A DNA stretch of 13,312 nt from CAYMBP01 sp964388745 (GTDB lineage: Bacteria; Babelota; Babeliae; Babelales; RVW-14): positions 1 through 13,312 of the forward strand of contig CAYMBP010000029.1 in the NCBI GenBank assembly GCA_964388745.1, in the 5' to 3' direction. The notes below the pieces were generated by a model. That model saw nothing but the letters and a program-made list of their open reading frames with translations, did no database searches and was not told the origin of the DNA. The position numbers were made by a program, and so were the translations under genes. This document shows, piece after piece, positions 1 to 6,725 of the stretch. Positions within the stretch are counted from its first letter, which is position 1, and every line of letters starts with the position of its first letter.

Positions 1-390
1 CCACCACTGGTCGAACAATTATCTCGTCAATTTGTACAGGGCCTTGATCCAAATCAAGAAAATCCAACGCTTAATGATATTGCTCAAGGTCTTTCACGGG
101 CTGCTGTGCAAGGAGCTCGGCAAGCGACAGAAGGGCCTGGTCCAAATGGAGAACCTCCAATGATGCAAAATTGGGCTCGTCAAGCAATACGAGGTGTTCC
201 AGGAGGGAGCTGGTTTGTTGGAAGCAGTCAACAAGCAGAGAAGACTCAATCACAAGCAATAGAGAATAATGAATCTTCTATTCCTACCCAGGCATCTCTA
301 GCAAATACTGCATCTCAAAATGAACCAAGCTCAAATCAACAATTGCAAAGTCAGAGTGGTAGTTGGTTTGGTACGTGGAATTGGCAGTAG
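1..390 (+). CDS. 3' end of an unrecognised protein gene (N-terminus outside the window)
   Basis: The frame is open from the first base to a TAG at 388-390 and gives 129 C-terminal residues, so the gene begins upstream of the window. A GTG at 106 could serve as a start, but the uninterrupted frame before it reads like protein (it contains LVEQLSRQFVQGLD), so I treat the GTG as internal. The visible part is polar, low in complexity and rich in Gln, Ser and Asn. It has two copies of a GSWF motif, one near residue 71 (PGGSWFVGSS) and one at the extreme C-terminus (SGSWFGTWNWQ), and it ends in an aromatic stretch. I see no catalytic motif, membrane segment or known domain. The disordered-looking tail could belong to a surface, secreted or scaffold protein, but no function can be assigned. 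A strong terminator follows 46 bases after the stop, so this gene ends its transcription unit. Confidence 0.7.
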   Translation, partial: PPLVEQLSRQFVQGLDPNQENPTLNDIAQGLSRAAVQGARQATEGPGPNGEPPMMQNWARQAIRGVPGGSWFVGSSQQAEKTQSQAIENNESSIPTQASLANTASQNEPSSNQQLQSQSGSWFGTWNWQ

Positions 391-436
391 GTAGAGTTAT
401 TATTTGATATATAAAGCGTGAGAACATTCATGATAT

Positions 437-481
437 ACTAGACATTGCAATCCTGATTGCGTATTGTAATGTCTAGTTTTT
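437..481 (+). terminator. Rho-independent terminator after the first gene
   Basis: Bases 437-451 pair with 463-477 as a 15-bp stem with one G-U wobble, around an 11-base loop. The run TTTTT at 477-481 follows directly. Inside the hairpin, GCAAT (447-451) can instead pair with ATTGC (456-460) around a 4-base loop, leaving a 10-bp outer stem (437-446 with 468-477); both folds end in the same T-run. No A-run lies on the left flank, so the element is directional. It separates the upstream gene from tdk. Confidence 0.85.
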
Positions 482-521
482 GGTTGCTTACATCTTATTA
501 CAAAATACAAGGTTTTAAATC

Positions 522-1178
522 ATGAAAAATCACGTGTCGCCTGATAAACGAGGGACGCTAACTGTTGTATGTGGCTCTATGTTTTCCGGCAAAACAGAAT
601 ACATTCTTAAAGAGCTTTCTCGTGCAGAATATGCTAAAAAGCGTGTGCTAACAGTTAAGCATGCAATTGATCAACGTGATCAACAACAAATTGGCGCAAT
701 TATGTCTCATGAAGGCCATGAGCGGATGGCTCTTGTTGTTGGCGGAACTATCGATAGCCTCAATATGATTATTAAACACGCAGAAGATACTGCTGATATA
801 GTTGGCATTGATGAAATACAATTTTTTCCTGAACATATTGTAAATGTGATTGGACTCTTGATTGAAGAGGGTAAACAGATTATTGTTTCAGGACTTGATC
901 TTGACTTTAGAGGAGAGCCATTTGGTGTTGTGCCACATTTAATGGCCTTTGCCGATTATGTAATTAAACTTAAAGCGGTATGCGTTATTTGCGGAAAAGA
1001 TGCACAACACACTCAGCGATTGATAGGGGGCTATCCTGCTCGTTATGATGATTCTTTAATTAAAGTTGGTGCTGAAGAATTGTATGAGGCTCGTTGTCGT
1101 GATTGCTTTGTAATTGACAAAGTTGTTCAATTTTATACTAAGCCATCTCTTAATCAAAAATCATTTCATGCAGAGTAA
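522..1178 (+). CDS. tdk: Thymidine kinase (type II, zinc-binding)
   Basis: Cytosolic salvage enzyme that phosphorylates thymidine to dTMP with ATP. The 218-residue product carries the family signatures in order: P-loop GSMFSGKT (18-25), Walker B-like DEIQFF with the catalytic base Glu98, SGLDLDFRGEPFG (123-135), and a zinc site formed by Cys154/Cys157 and Cys192/Cys195. The substrate-binding lasso (about 166-191, ending VGAEELYEARC) lies between the two cysteine pairs. Family members are usually 190-210 residues, so the extra length is about 10 residues at each end. The ATG at 522 has an AAGG at 509-512 with 9-base spacing. No convincing promoter is visible between the upstream terminator and the start. 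The last 11 bases overlap radA, implying translational coupling. Thymidine salvage would suit an organism that draws nucleosides from its surroundings or a host, but that is inference. Confidence 0.96.
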   Translation: MKNHVSPDKRGTLTVVCGSMFSGKTEYILKELSRAEYAKKRVLTVKHAIDQRDQQQIGAIMSHEGHERMALVVGGTIDSLNMIIKHAEDTADIVGIDEIQFFPEHIVNVIGLLIEEGKQIIVSGLDLDFRGEPFGVVPHLMAFADYVIKLKAVCVICGKDAQHTQRLIGGYPARYDDSLIKVGAEELYEARCRDCFVIDKVVQFYTKPSLNQKSFHAE

Positions 1179-2520
1179 ACGTTCCAAGCTAAAAAAAGCC
1201 TATGTTTGCAGTAATTGTCAATATCAATCAATTAAGTGGGTTGGATGTTGTCCTTCATGCCAAGAGTGGAATGGATTCGTAGAAGAAGAAATTGTTGGCG
1301 CAGGTAAGCGCTCTTCGAATTCAGTTGTCAGTCCACTTATTACCCTTAAAGAGATTGCAGTTGAAAAACAGTCGCGAATGGTGTCTGGTATTGACGAGTG
1401 GGATCAAGTATTAGGGGGAGGTATCTTTCCTGGCTCGTTGCTTATTTTAACCGGTGACCCTGGAATTGGTAAGTCAACGTTATTGTTGCAAGTTGCTCAT
1501 CATTTAGCAAGTAAACATAAAATTATTTATTGTTCATCTGAAGAATCCTTACAGCAAGTTAAAAATCGAGCAATGCGACTTTCAGTCACATCAGAGAATC
1601 TTTATTTTTCTGACCAATCAAATCTTGAAGCAATTATTGCTACAGCACAAAAACATAAACCAGACATTGTTATTCTTGACTCTATTCAAAATTGCCATCT
1701 TTCTCTTGACTCTTCAGCCATTCCCGGAACCATTGCGCAATTGCGTGAAGCTGGTTTTTTACTTATGAGGCTTGCAAAGGAGCACAATATTGCAGTATTA
1801 GTGACCGGTCATATTACTAAAGATGGCACCATGGCTGGACCAAAGGTTTTAGAGCATATGGTTGATGCTGTATTTTATTTGCAAGGTGAAGATCGTTGGC
1901 AGACACGTGTTTTACGAGCTGTTAAAAATCGATTTGGTACGGTCAACGAGGTTGGCTTTTTTGAAATGCATCAAGAAGGGATGATTGAACTTGCCAATAT
2001 TAATCAACACTTGCTTCAAGAAGTAGAGCAAGCCCCAGGATCGGCTCTTGTTTGCTGTATTGAAGGTTCGCGACCATTATTATTAGAACTGCAAGCATTA
2101 TGTGTTCCATCAAAATTTGGAGTTGCTCAACGAGTTGCTACAGGAATTGATCCAAAAAGAGTCGTTCTCATTGCAGCTATTCTTGAAAAATATTTGCATG
2201 TTAAGCTTAGTCAGCATGATATCTTTTTTAAAGTTGGTGGAGGCTTCAAAATCAAGGAGAGTGCTGCAGACCTTGGTATTGCACTTGCACTACTTTCAAG
2301 CTATTTTCAGGCCTCTCTTCCTGCTCAATCAGTCTCTGTTGGTGAAATGAGTCTAACCGGTCAGATAAAACCAATTAATTATATTGACTCTTGCATCAAA
2401 GAAATTGAAAAATTTGGTTTTTCAAATATTATGTTGTCTGCTGGCCAAAAGGTCTCAAGCAATTGTATCATTCGCGGCTTTAAAAGTGTTTTTGAGCTTC
2501 TTGCTCTTTTCCCCGATTAA
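1168..2520 (+). CDS. radA: DNA repair protein RadA (Sms)
   Basis: RadA is a RecA-like, hexameric, DnaB-type helicase that promotes branch migration during recombinational repair. The 450-residue product has the usual order: an N-terminal zinc finger (Cys14, Cys17, Cys28, Cys31); Walker A GDPGIGKST (96-104); Walker B IVILDSIQ; the RadA-specific KNRFG motif followed by GFFEM; and a C-terminal Lon-protease-like domain beginning near the GSALVCCIEGSRPLL stretch and containing the DPKR segment. E. coli RadA is 460 residues, so it is full length. I chose the ATG at 1168 because it places the zinc finger at the usual distance from the start; the frame is open further upstream (TTG at 1114), but that would add 18 residues read within tdk. 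No Shine-Dalgarno sequence is visible, consistent with coupling to tdk across the 11-base overlap. Its 3' end overlaps the convergent symporter gene by 41 bases. Confidence 0.96.
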   Translation: MQSKRSKLKKAYVCSNCQYQSIKWVGCCPSCQEWNGFVEEEIVGAGKRSSNSVVSPLITLKEIAVEKQSRMVSGIDEWDQVLGGGIFPGSLLILTGDPGIGKSTLLLQVAHHLASKHKIIYCSSEESLQQVKNRAMRLSVTSENLYFSDQSNLEAIIATAQKHKPDIVILDSIQNCHLSLDSSAIPGTIAQLREAGFLLMRLAKEHNIAVLVTGHITKDGTMAGPKVLEHMVDAVFYLQGEDRWQTRVLRAVKNRFGTVNEVGFFEMHQEGMIELANINQHLLQEVEQAPGSALVCCIEGSRPLLLELQALCVPSKFGVAQRVATGIDPKRVVLIAAILEKYLHVKLSQHDIFFKVGGGFKIKESAADLGIALALLSSYFQASLPAQSVSVGEMSLTGQIKPINYIDSCIKEIEKFGFSNIMLSAGQKVSSNCIIRGFKSVFELLALFPD

Positions 2521-3922
2521 TCCTTTGGCAGTAGTCAACAAAAAACATGGCAGCAAAACTTAAAGTAAAGGCTACAAAAAGAGGAGGGATAGACTCATTA
2601 ATAAGTGGCCAGACCCCAGCACTTGTTCCTCCAACAATAATGCCTGCGTAAGCAGCCTGTCTACTTTGCAGCCTGGAGTGTAGTGATGCAAGCATGATAG
2701 GGCCAAAAGTTCCGCCCAGTCCAGACCAGGCATAGTAGACAAGATCATAAATGCTACTATCATTATTGAAAGAAGCAATGCCATAAGCTACGCTGCATAT
2801 AAGAATAACACTTAGACGAGAAACCCAACGAATATCGTAATCATATACTGATGATTTTGCTCTGTCTGTAACCATTTTCCATAGATCTTGAATAATAATA
2901 TCAGAAGAAGCAAGTACTTGCGAACTCATAATATTAATTGACTCTGTAAGCATAGCACATAAAATAAGTCCGCTAATAAATGGATGAAAAAGGGATCGTG
3001 TCATTGCAACAAAAATAAGCTCATTATTTTCAAGCCCATGAGAAAAATATCCAATACCAACAAGACCAATACAAGTAGCAGATATCATTGTTACTATTTG
3101 CCAAGAAGTGCCAACCCATTTTGCCTTACGAATATTTGAAGAATCATTGATTGTAATGAACTTTGTTATAATGTGTGGCTGTCCAAAATAACCAATTCCC
3201 CATCCTAGAAAATTAAAAGATATTGTTTTAAAGGTATGCCAAGAATAATCTGGAAAAAAATTGAGAGAGATATTATTTTGATTTGCTCCATTAAAAATTG
3301 ATGAGATTCCACCAAGTGCATACAAAGCCATTGCAGGCAGAGCAACAATCGCAACTAAGAGAAAAATTCCTTGAAAAAAATCAATCCAAGATATTGAACG
3401 CATGCCACCAAGAAGTGTATAAAAAATGACTAGCACAGCAATAGAAATACCTGCCTGATAATTAAGCTCAAAAACAGACTCAAAAATGTAGCCAAGAGCA
3501 ACAAGCCCTGCAGAGATATAAAAAGTAAAATAGGCAAGTGAAAAAAAAGCAGAAATGAGTCGCATGGTACTCGTAGGATCTTTAAAGTGTTTTTCAAAAA
3601 ATAGTGCCAATGTAGGGCTTTTATATTCTTCAGCCTTTTCTCGAAGCCCTGGCGCTATAAATTGCCAGTTAAAAAACATAAAAACAATTAAGCCTAGCGC
3701 AGTCCATGCTTCTACAATCCCATTGGCATAAATCATTGCTGGAAACCCCATAAACAACCAACTGCCCATATCACTTGCATGTGCAGTAAGCGCCGTAATC
3801 CAATAGTTAAGCGAAACTCCAGCTGCTTCCCCATTCTGCTTATTCGTACGATAAGCAAAAAATACGATAAGACAAATAATAGAAAAATAGACTACAAAAG
3901 CAAACGTTAAAATCTGTTCCAT
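2480..3922 (-). CDS. putP: PutP-like solute:sodium symporter family transporter
   Basis: Integral inner-membrane carrier of the SSS family (LeuT fold), 480 residues with about 12-13 hydrophobic segments. From memory it aligns well with E. coli PutP: WITALTAHASDM...WLFMG (41-59) matches the TM2 region, GWGIGYFGQPHI (240-251) matches the PutP GWGLGYFGQPHI stretch, and LFHPFISGLILCAML (311-325) leads into TM9. Asp51 corresponds to the essential PutP Asp55. By ungapped alignment, other positions linked to sodium coupling differ: PutP Arg40 is Val36, Ser57 is Gly53, and Ser340/Thr341 are Asn330/Ile331. The substrate is probably proline or a related solute, but the coupling ion is uncertain. The ATG at 3922 has a good ribosome site (AGAAGGAA, 3928-3935). 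It lies 85 bases after glmS on the same strand; I see no clear promoter in that gap, so it may be read through from glmS. Its end overlaps radA convergently. Confidence 0.88.
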   Translation of the reverse strand: MEQILTFAFVVYFSIICLIVFFAYRTNKQNGEAAGVSLNYWITALTAHASDMGSWLFMGFPAMIYANGIVEAWTALGLIVFMFFNWQFIAPGLREKAEEYKSPTLALFFEKHFKDPTSTMRLISAFFSLAYFTFYISAGLVALGYIFESVFELNYQAGISIAVLVIFYTLLGGMRSISWIDFFQGIFLLVAIVALPAMALYALGGISSIFNGANQNNISLNFFPDYSWHTFKTISFNFLGWGIGYFGQPHIITKFITINDSSNIRKAKWVGTSWQIVTMISATCIGLVGIGYFSHGLENNELIFVAMTRSLFHPFISGLILCAMLTESINIMSSQVLASSDIIIQDLWKMVTDRAKSSVYDYDIRWVSRLSVILICSVAYGIASFNNDSSIYDLVYYAWSGLGGTFGPIMLASLHSRLQSRQAAYAGIIVGGTSAGVWPLINESIPPLFVAFTLSFAAMFFVDYCQRINRGKEQEAQKHF

Positions 3923-4007
3923 CTCTATTCCTTCTGGTTAAATAGTACCATGTTGAGTCTAGAGGAAACAGAATCAAAAAATAAACAATTTGAATATTTT
4001 TAGCGAC

Positions 4008-5897
4008 TTACTCTACAGTCACAGACTTTGCAAGGTTGCGCGGCTTGTCAATTGGCAGCCCAAGCTCAACAGTAATTTGATAGACAAAAAACTGCATAAT
4101 ACCAGTCATTCCAAGAATACTCAGAAGAGGAGTCGTTCGAGGAATAACAAATGCAAAATCAGCAAGCGCAATAAGTTCTTTTTGCCCTTCAAATGCAAAA
4201 ACGACCAAATGGCCTTTCCGTGCCTTAATTTCTTGAGCATTTGAAAGAATCTTACTATAAATCAAATCATCCATAACAGAAAACAAAACAACGGGAATAT
4301 TTTGATCAATAAGAGCTATTGCACCATGCTTGAGTTCTCCTGCTGGATAGCATTGAGCAAAAATATAAGAAATCTCTTTAAGCTTTAAAGCCGCTTCCAT
4401 CGCAAATGGATAACTTACGTGCCGACCAAGAAAAATAAAGCGGTCATATTGAGCATAAAACGGAGCAAGCTTTTGCATAATCGTAAGTTTATAAGAATCA
4501 ATAACTGATTCTAAAATTTCAGATGTAACAAAAAGATCTTCTTCTGCCTGAACTATATCATGCGCAGAAATAAGCCCCCGTTCATGTGCTATTTTATGAG
4601 CCAACCAGTAAAGTGATGCTACCTGTGTAGAAAATGCCTTGGTCGATGCTACAGCAATTTCAGGACCAGCTTGCATAGGTAAAAAGCCTGAAGCCTCTCG
4701 AACAATCGTGCTAAATGCTACATTTGTAAGCGCAACACTAGGAAGCGAATGAGAATTAATAAGCCTTAAAGCTTCAAGTGTATCAGCCGTTTCTCCTGAC
4801 TGAGAAGGAAGAATAAAGAGTGAGTGATCTTCAGGGAAAAAAGAAGAGTAACGAAATTCTGAAGCAAGATGAACACGCGTTGGAACTTTTGCAATTTCTT
4901 CAAAAAAGAATTGTGCAATACGCGAGGCATTCCATGATGTTCCTGCAGCCACTAAATTAATAGTTTTAAGCTGCTTTATTGCGTCACTTGTAACACCAAT
5001 TTGCCGCCATAACGAGGAACTATCTTCTGGTTTATCAAGAGCATCTTGTTGCTTATGCTCATTTCCAATAATTTTAAAAAAAGAAATTGTACGATTAATC
5101 GCTCGCTTTTGCTCATAAATTTCTTTGAGCATATAATGCTCAAATTCATGTTTTTCAAGGACATTACCATGTCGCTTAATTTCTTGAGTGATAAATGGTA
5201 TTGCTTTTCCTGCAAGAGATACATATTCAACAGAATCTTTAGTTACAAAGGCCACGCATTCATCAGGAACAAAAGAAATGGTTGTCGTATGATTAGAAAA
5301 AGCAAGAGGGTCTGAAGCTATAAACATCTCTTCATCTCCCACGCCAATGACAATAGGAGAACGTCGCCTAATTAAAACAAGCATGTCAGGGTTTTCTTCA
5401 AACAGAAAGACAACGGCAAACGCACCTTTCAGTGTTTGAGCAACTTGTGTAACTGCAGAGCGCAAGTCATTGTTTTGAGCAAGCAATGAACTAACAAGAT
5501 GTGCAATTAATTCGGTATCGGTTGTTGAAGTAAAGTCATGCCCTTCTTCAAAAAGCTTCTCTCGAAGCTCTTCATGCCTCTCAATAATACCGTTATGAAC
5601 AACCGCTATACTTTTGTCACAATTGAAATGAGGATGAGCATTGGCTTCATCAACAATACCGTGCGTAGCCCAACGCGTATGACCAATTCCAATCAAACCA
5701 TCAAAAGAGACCGTCTGACTTAACCTTTTAACAGGAGAAAGCCCCCCAGCTTCTTTATGATAAGAAAAATGTGTATGCTTTTGATCTATGCAAACAATTC
5801 CTGCAGAGTCATACCCTCGATATTCAAGACGAGCAAGACCCTCAAGAATGAATTGTCGGCATTTTTTATTCCCGATATAGGCAACAATCCCACACAT
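4008..5897 (-). CDS. glmS: Glutamine--fructose-6-phosphate aminotransferase (isomerizing)
   Basis: Makes glucosamine-6-phosphate from fructose-6-phosphate and glutamine, the entry to UDP-GlcNAc for LPS and peptidoglycan; cytosolic. The product is 629 residues (E. coli 609) and complete. The N-terminal glutaminase domain begins MCGIV, with Cys2 as nucleophile after Met removal, RGYDSAG, TRWATHG (74-80), HNGIIE with Asn102/Gly103, and Asp127. Two SIS domains follow: AAGTSWNAS (317-324), SQSGETADT (365-373), GPEIAVASTKAF (411-422) and GALKLKEIS-like AALKLKEIS (502-510) with Lys505 and Glu508, then ELKHG with His524. The C-terminus DKPRNLAKSVTVE carries Lys624. All key catalytic residues are present. 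The modest extra length sits mainly in the interdomain linker (about 276-300). An AGGA lies about 9-12 bases before the ATG. No glmS-ribozyme-like leader is evident in the 101-base gap after rpsI, so the gene is probably co-transcribed with rpsI. Confidence 0.97.
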   Translation of the reverse strand: MCGIVAYIGNKKCRQFILEGLARLEYRGYDSAGIVCIDQKHTHFSYHKEAGGLSPVKRLSQTVSFDGLIGIGHTRWATHGIVDEANAHPHFNCDKSIAVVHNGIIERHEELREKLFEEGHDFTSTTDTELIAHLVSSLLAQNNDLRSAVTQVAQTLKGAFAVVFLFEENPDMLVLIRRRSPIVIGVGDEEMFIASDPLAFSNHTTTISFVPDECVAFVTKDSVEYVSLAGKAIPFITQEIKRHGNVLEKHEFEHYMLKEIYEQKRAINRTISFFKIIGNEHKQQDALDKPEDSSSLWRQIGVTSDAIKQLKTINLVAAGTSWNASRIAQFFFEEIAKVPTRVHLASEFRYSSFFPEDHSLFILPSQSGETADTLEALRLINSHSLPSVALTNVAFSTIVREASGFLPMQAGPEIAVASTKAFSTQVASLYWLAHKIAHERGLISAHDIVQAEEDLFVTSEILESVIDSYKLTIMQKLAPFYAQYDRFIFLGRHVSYPFAMEAALKLKEISYIFAQCYPAGELKHGAIALIDQNIPVVLFSVMDDLIYSKILSNAQEIKARKGHLVVFAFEGQKELIALADFAFVIPRTTPLLSILGMTGIMQFFVYQITVELGLPIDKPRNLAKSVTVE

Positions 5898-5998
5898 GAT
5901 ATGTTATCCTAGCAAACAGGGCAAGCCAATAAAAAGCAGAAATGTGGCTTATAAAGCATACACTCTGCCACGCACCAATAAAAAAGTCGAAATAACAA

Positions 5999-6385
5999 TT
6001 AACGCTTGACGAATTGAAATTTTCTTCGAGCGCCGCGTTGTCCATACTTTTTGCGCTCTTTCACACGAGAATCAACTGTTAAAAGACCATGCTTTTTAAG
6101 TGCTGGCTTAAGAGCATCTTGTGATTTGATAAGAGCACGAGCAATACCAAGTTTAATGGCTCCTGCTTGACCTGCAAGGCCTCCACCACAGACTCTTACA
6201 TGTACGTCAAATGCACCTTCTTGCTCTGCAACCTTTAATGGAAGCGTTACCTGGCTTTTGTTTAAATCAGTGTCAAAATAGTCTTTATAGGCCTTACCGT
6301 TTACATTGATGCTTCCCTTGCCTTTTTTAATCCAGACACGGGCTACAGATGATTTTCGTCGGCCAATTCCATGATAGTTACTCAT
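5999..6385 (-). CDS. rpsI: 30S ribosomal protein S9 (uS9)
   Basis: Small-subunit protein whose C-terminal tail reaches the P-site tRNA anticodon stem. The 128 residues match the family length (E. coli 130). Visible signatures are the start GIGRRKSSVARVW, the glycine-rich GGGLAGQAGAIKLGIARAL (67-85) and the end SRVKERKKYGQRGARRKFQFVKR, with the invariant terminal Lys-Arg. The ATG at 6385 is preceded by GCAGGAAT, closely spaced. A sigma-70 promoter lies about 80-105 bases upstream. In most bacteria rplM (L13) sits directly upstream of rpsI; here the upstream neighbour is an unrelated response regulator 340 bases away, so the rplM-rpsI pair is broken in this genome. glmS follows 101 bases downstream on the same strand with no obvious terminator between them. 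Confidence 0.97.
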   Translation of the reverse strand: MSNYHGIGRRKSSVARVWIKKGKGSINVNGKAYKDYFDTDLNKSQVTLPLKVAEQEGAFDVHVRVCGGGLAGQAGAIKLGIARALIKSQDALKPALKKHGLLTVDSRVKERKKYGQRGARRKFQFVKR

Positions 6386-6403
6386 TATTCCTGCTTGTTA
6401 TTG

Positions 6404-6421
6404 CTTCACATGAAAGTGAAG
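6404..6421 (-). promoter_or_regulatory. Small hairpin in the rpsI leader
   Basis: On the minus strand CTTCAC pairs perfectly with GTGAAG around a 6-base loop, ending about 11 bases before the rpsI Shine-Dalgarno sequence. It lies within the predicted 5' untranslated region. The position would suit translational control of a ribosomal-protein mRNA, but a 6-bp stem is common by chance and I do not recognise it as a known S9-binding element. Confidence 0.3.
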
Positions 6422-6461
6422 AAACAGACTAACAAAATACCGCAAACACAATTTTCTTACC

Positions 6462-6490
6462 ATCTTACACGACCAAAATGCCTTTGTCAA
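6462..6490 (-). promoter_or_regulatory. Sigma-70 promoter of the rpsI-glmS unit
   Basis: Reading the minus strand, a perfect -35 box TTGACA (6485-6490) is followed by exactly 17 bases and a -10 box TAAGAT (6462-6467, four of six consensus positions). Transcription would start near 6455, giving a leader of about 70 bases before the rpsI ATG. It lies in a gene-free spacer in the orientation needed for rpsI. Confidence 0.75.
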
Positions 6491-6620
6491 AGGCTTAATA
6501 AGAGCAAACTTAGCTATTTTAAATAGTCATTCGTGAATTAAGGTTATTGTGGGCAAATTTGGGGATCATTACCACTATATTCCATGTTCATCGATAATGC
6601 CCTATTCCGCAATCATAATT

Positions 6621-6639
6621 AAAAATTGCTTCATAGCAA
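6621..6639 (-). terminator. Weak intrinsic terminator after the response regulator
   Basis: On the minus strand TTGCT (6635-6639) pairs with AGCAA (6626-6630) around a 4-base loop, and TTTTT (6621-6625) follows directly. It lies 87 bases past the regulator stop and before the rpsI promoter, which is where a terminator for the tpiA-to-regulator operon would be expected. The stem is only 5 bp and AT-rich, so termination may be inefficient. Confidence 0.4.
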
Positions 6640-6725
6640 AAGACCATTATCATTCTTGTTACAAAAATGTAAAAAAAATGCAGTGTAATATTCATGTAAT
6701 GTCAGACTCTTGGCGAGCTAAAAAC

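Larger units (their letters stand above)
6386..6725. other. 340-base gene-free spacer between the response regulator and rpsI
   Basis: AT-rich spacer between two minus-strand genes. Near rpsI it contains the promoter at 6462-6490 and the leader hairpin at 6404-6421; near its middle is a weak terminator-like hairpin at 6621-6639. A short plus-strand frame (GTG 6549 to 6749) has no Shine-Dalgarno sequence and a composition typical of noise. I see no RNA gene, repeat or further coding signal here. Confidence 0.6.

Noticed and set aside
1114..1167. Upstream extension of radA from a TTG
   Set aside because: It would add 18 residues read inside tdk and push the zinc finger away from its usual position; the ATG at 1168 fits the family.
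3923..4007. Possible promoter or terminator between glmS and the symporter gene
   Set aside because: TTG-rich hexamers are present but none pairs with a -10 box at proper spacing, and no stable hairpin with a T-run was found.
5926..5986. Two copies of CCAATAAAAA, 50 bases apart, between rpsI and glmS
   Set aside because: Short AT-rich words recur by chance at this base composition, and no third copy or structure supports a function.
5898..5998. glmS ribozyme or riboswitch in the glmS leader
   Set aside because: Only 101 bases are available after rpsI, and I could not recognise the conserved ribozyme core; these elements are also mainly found in Firmicutes.
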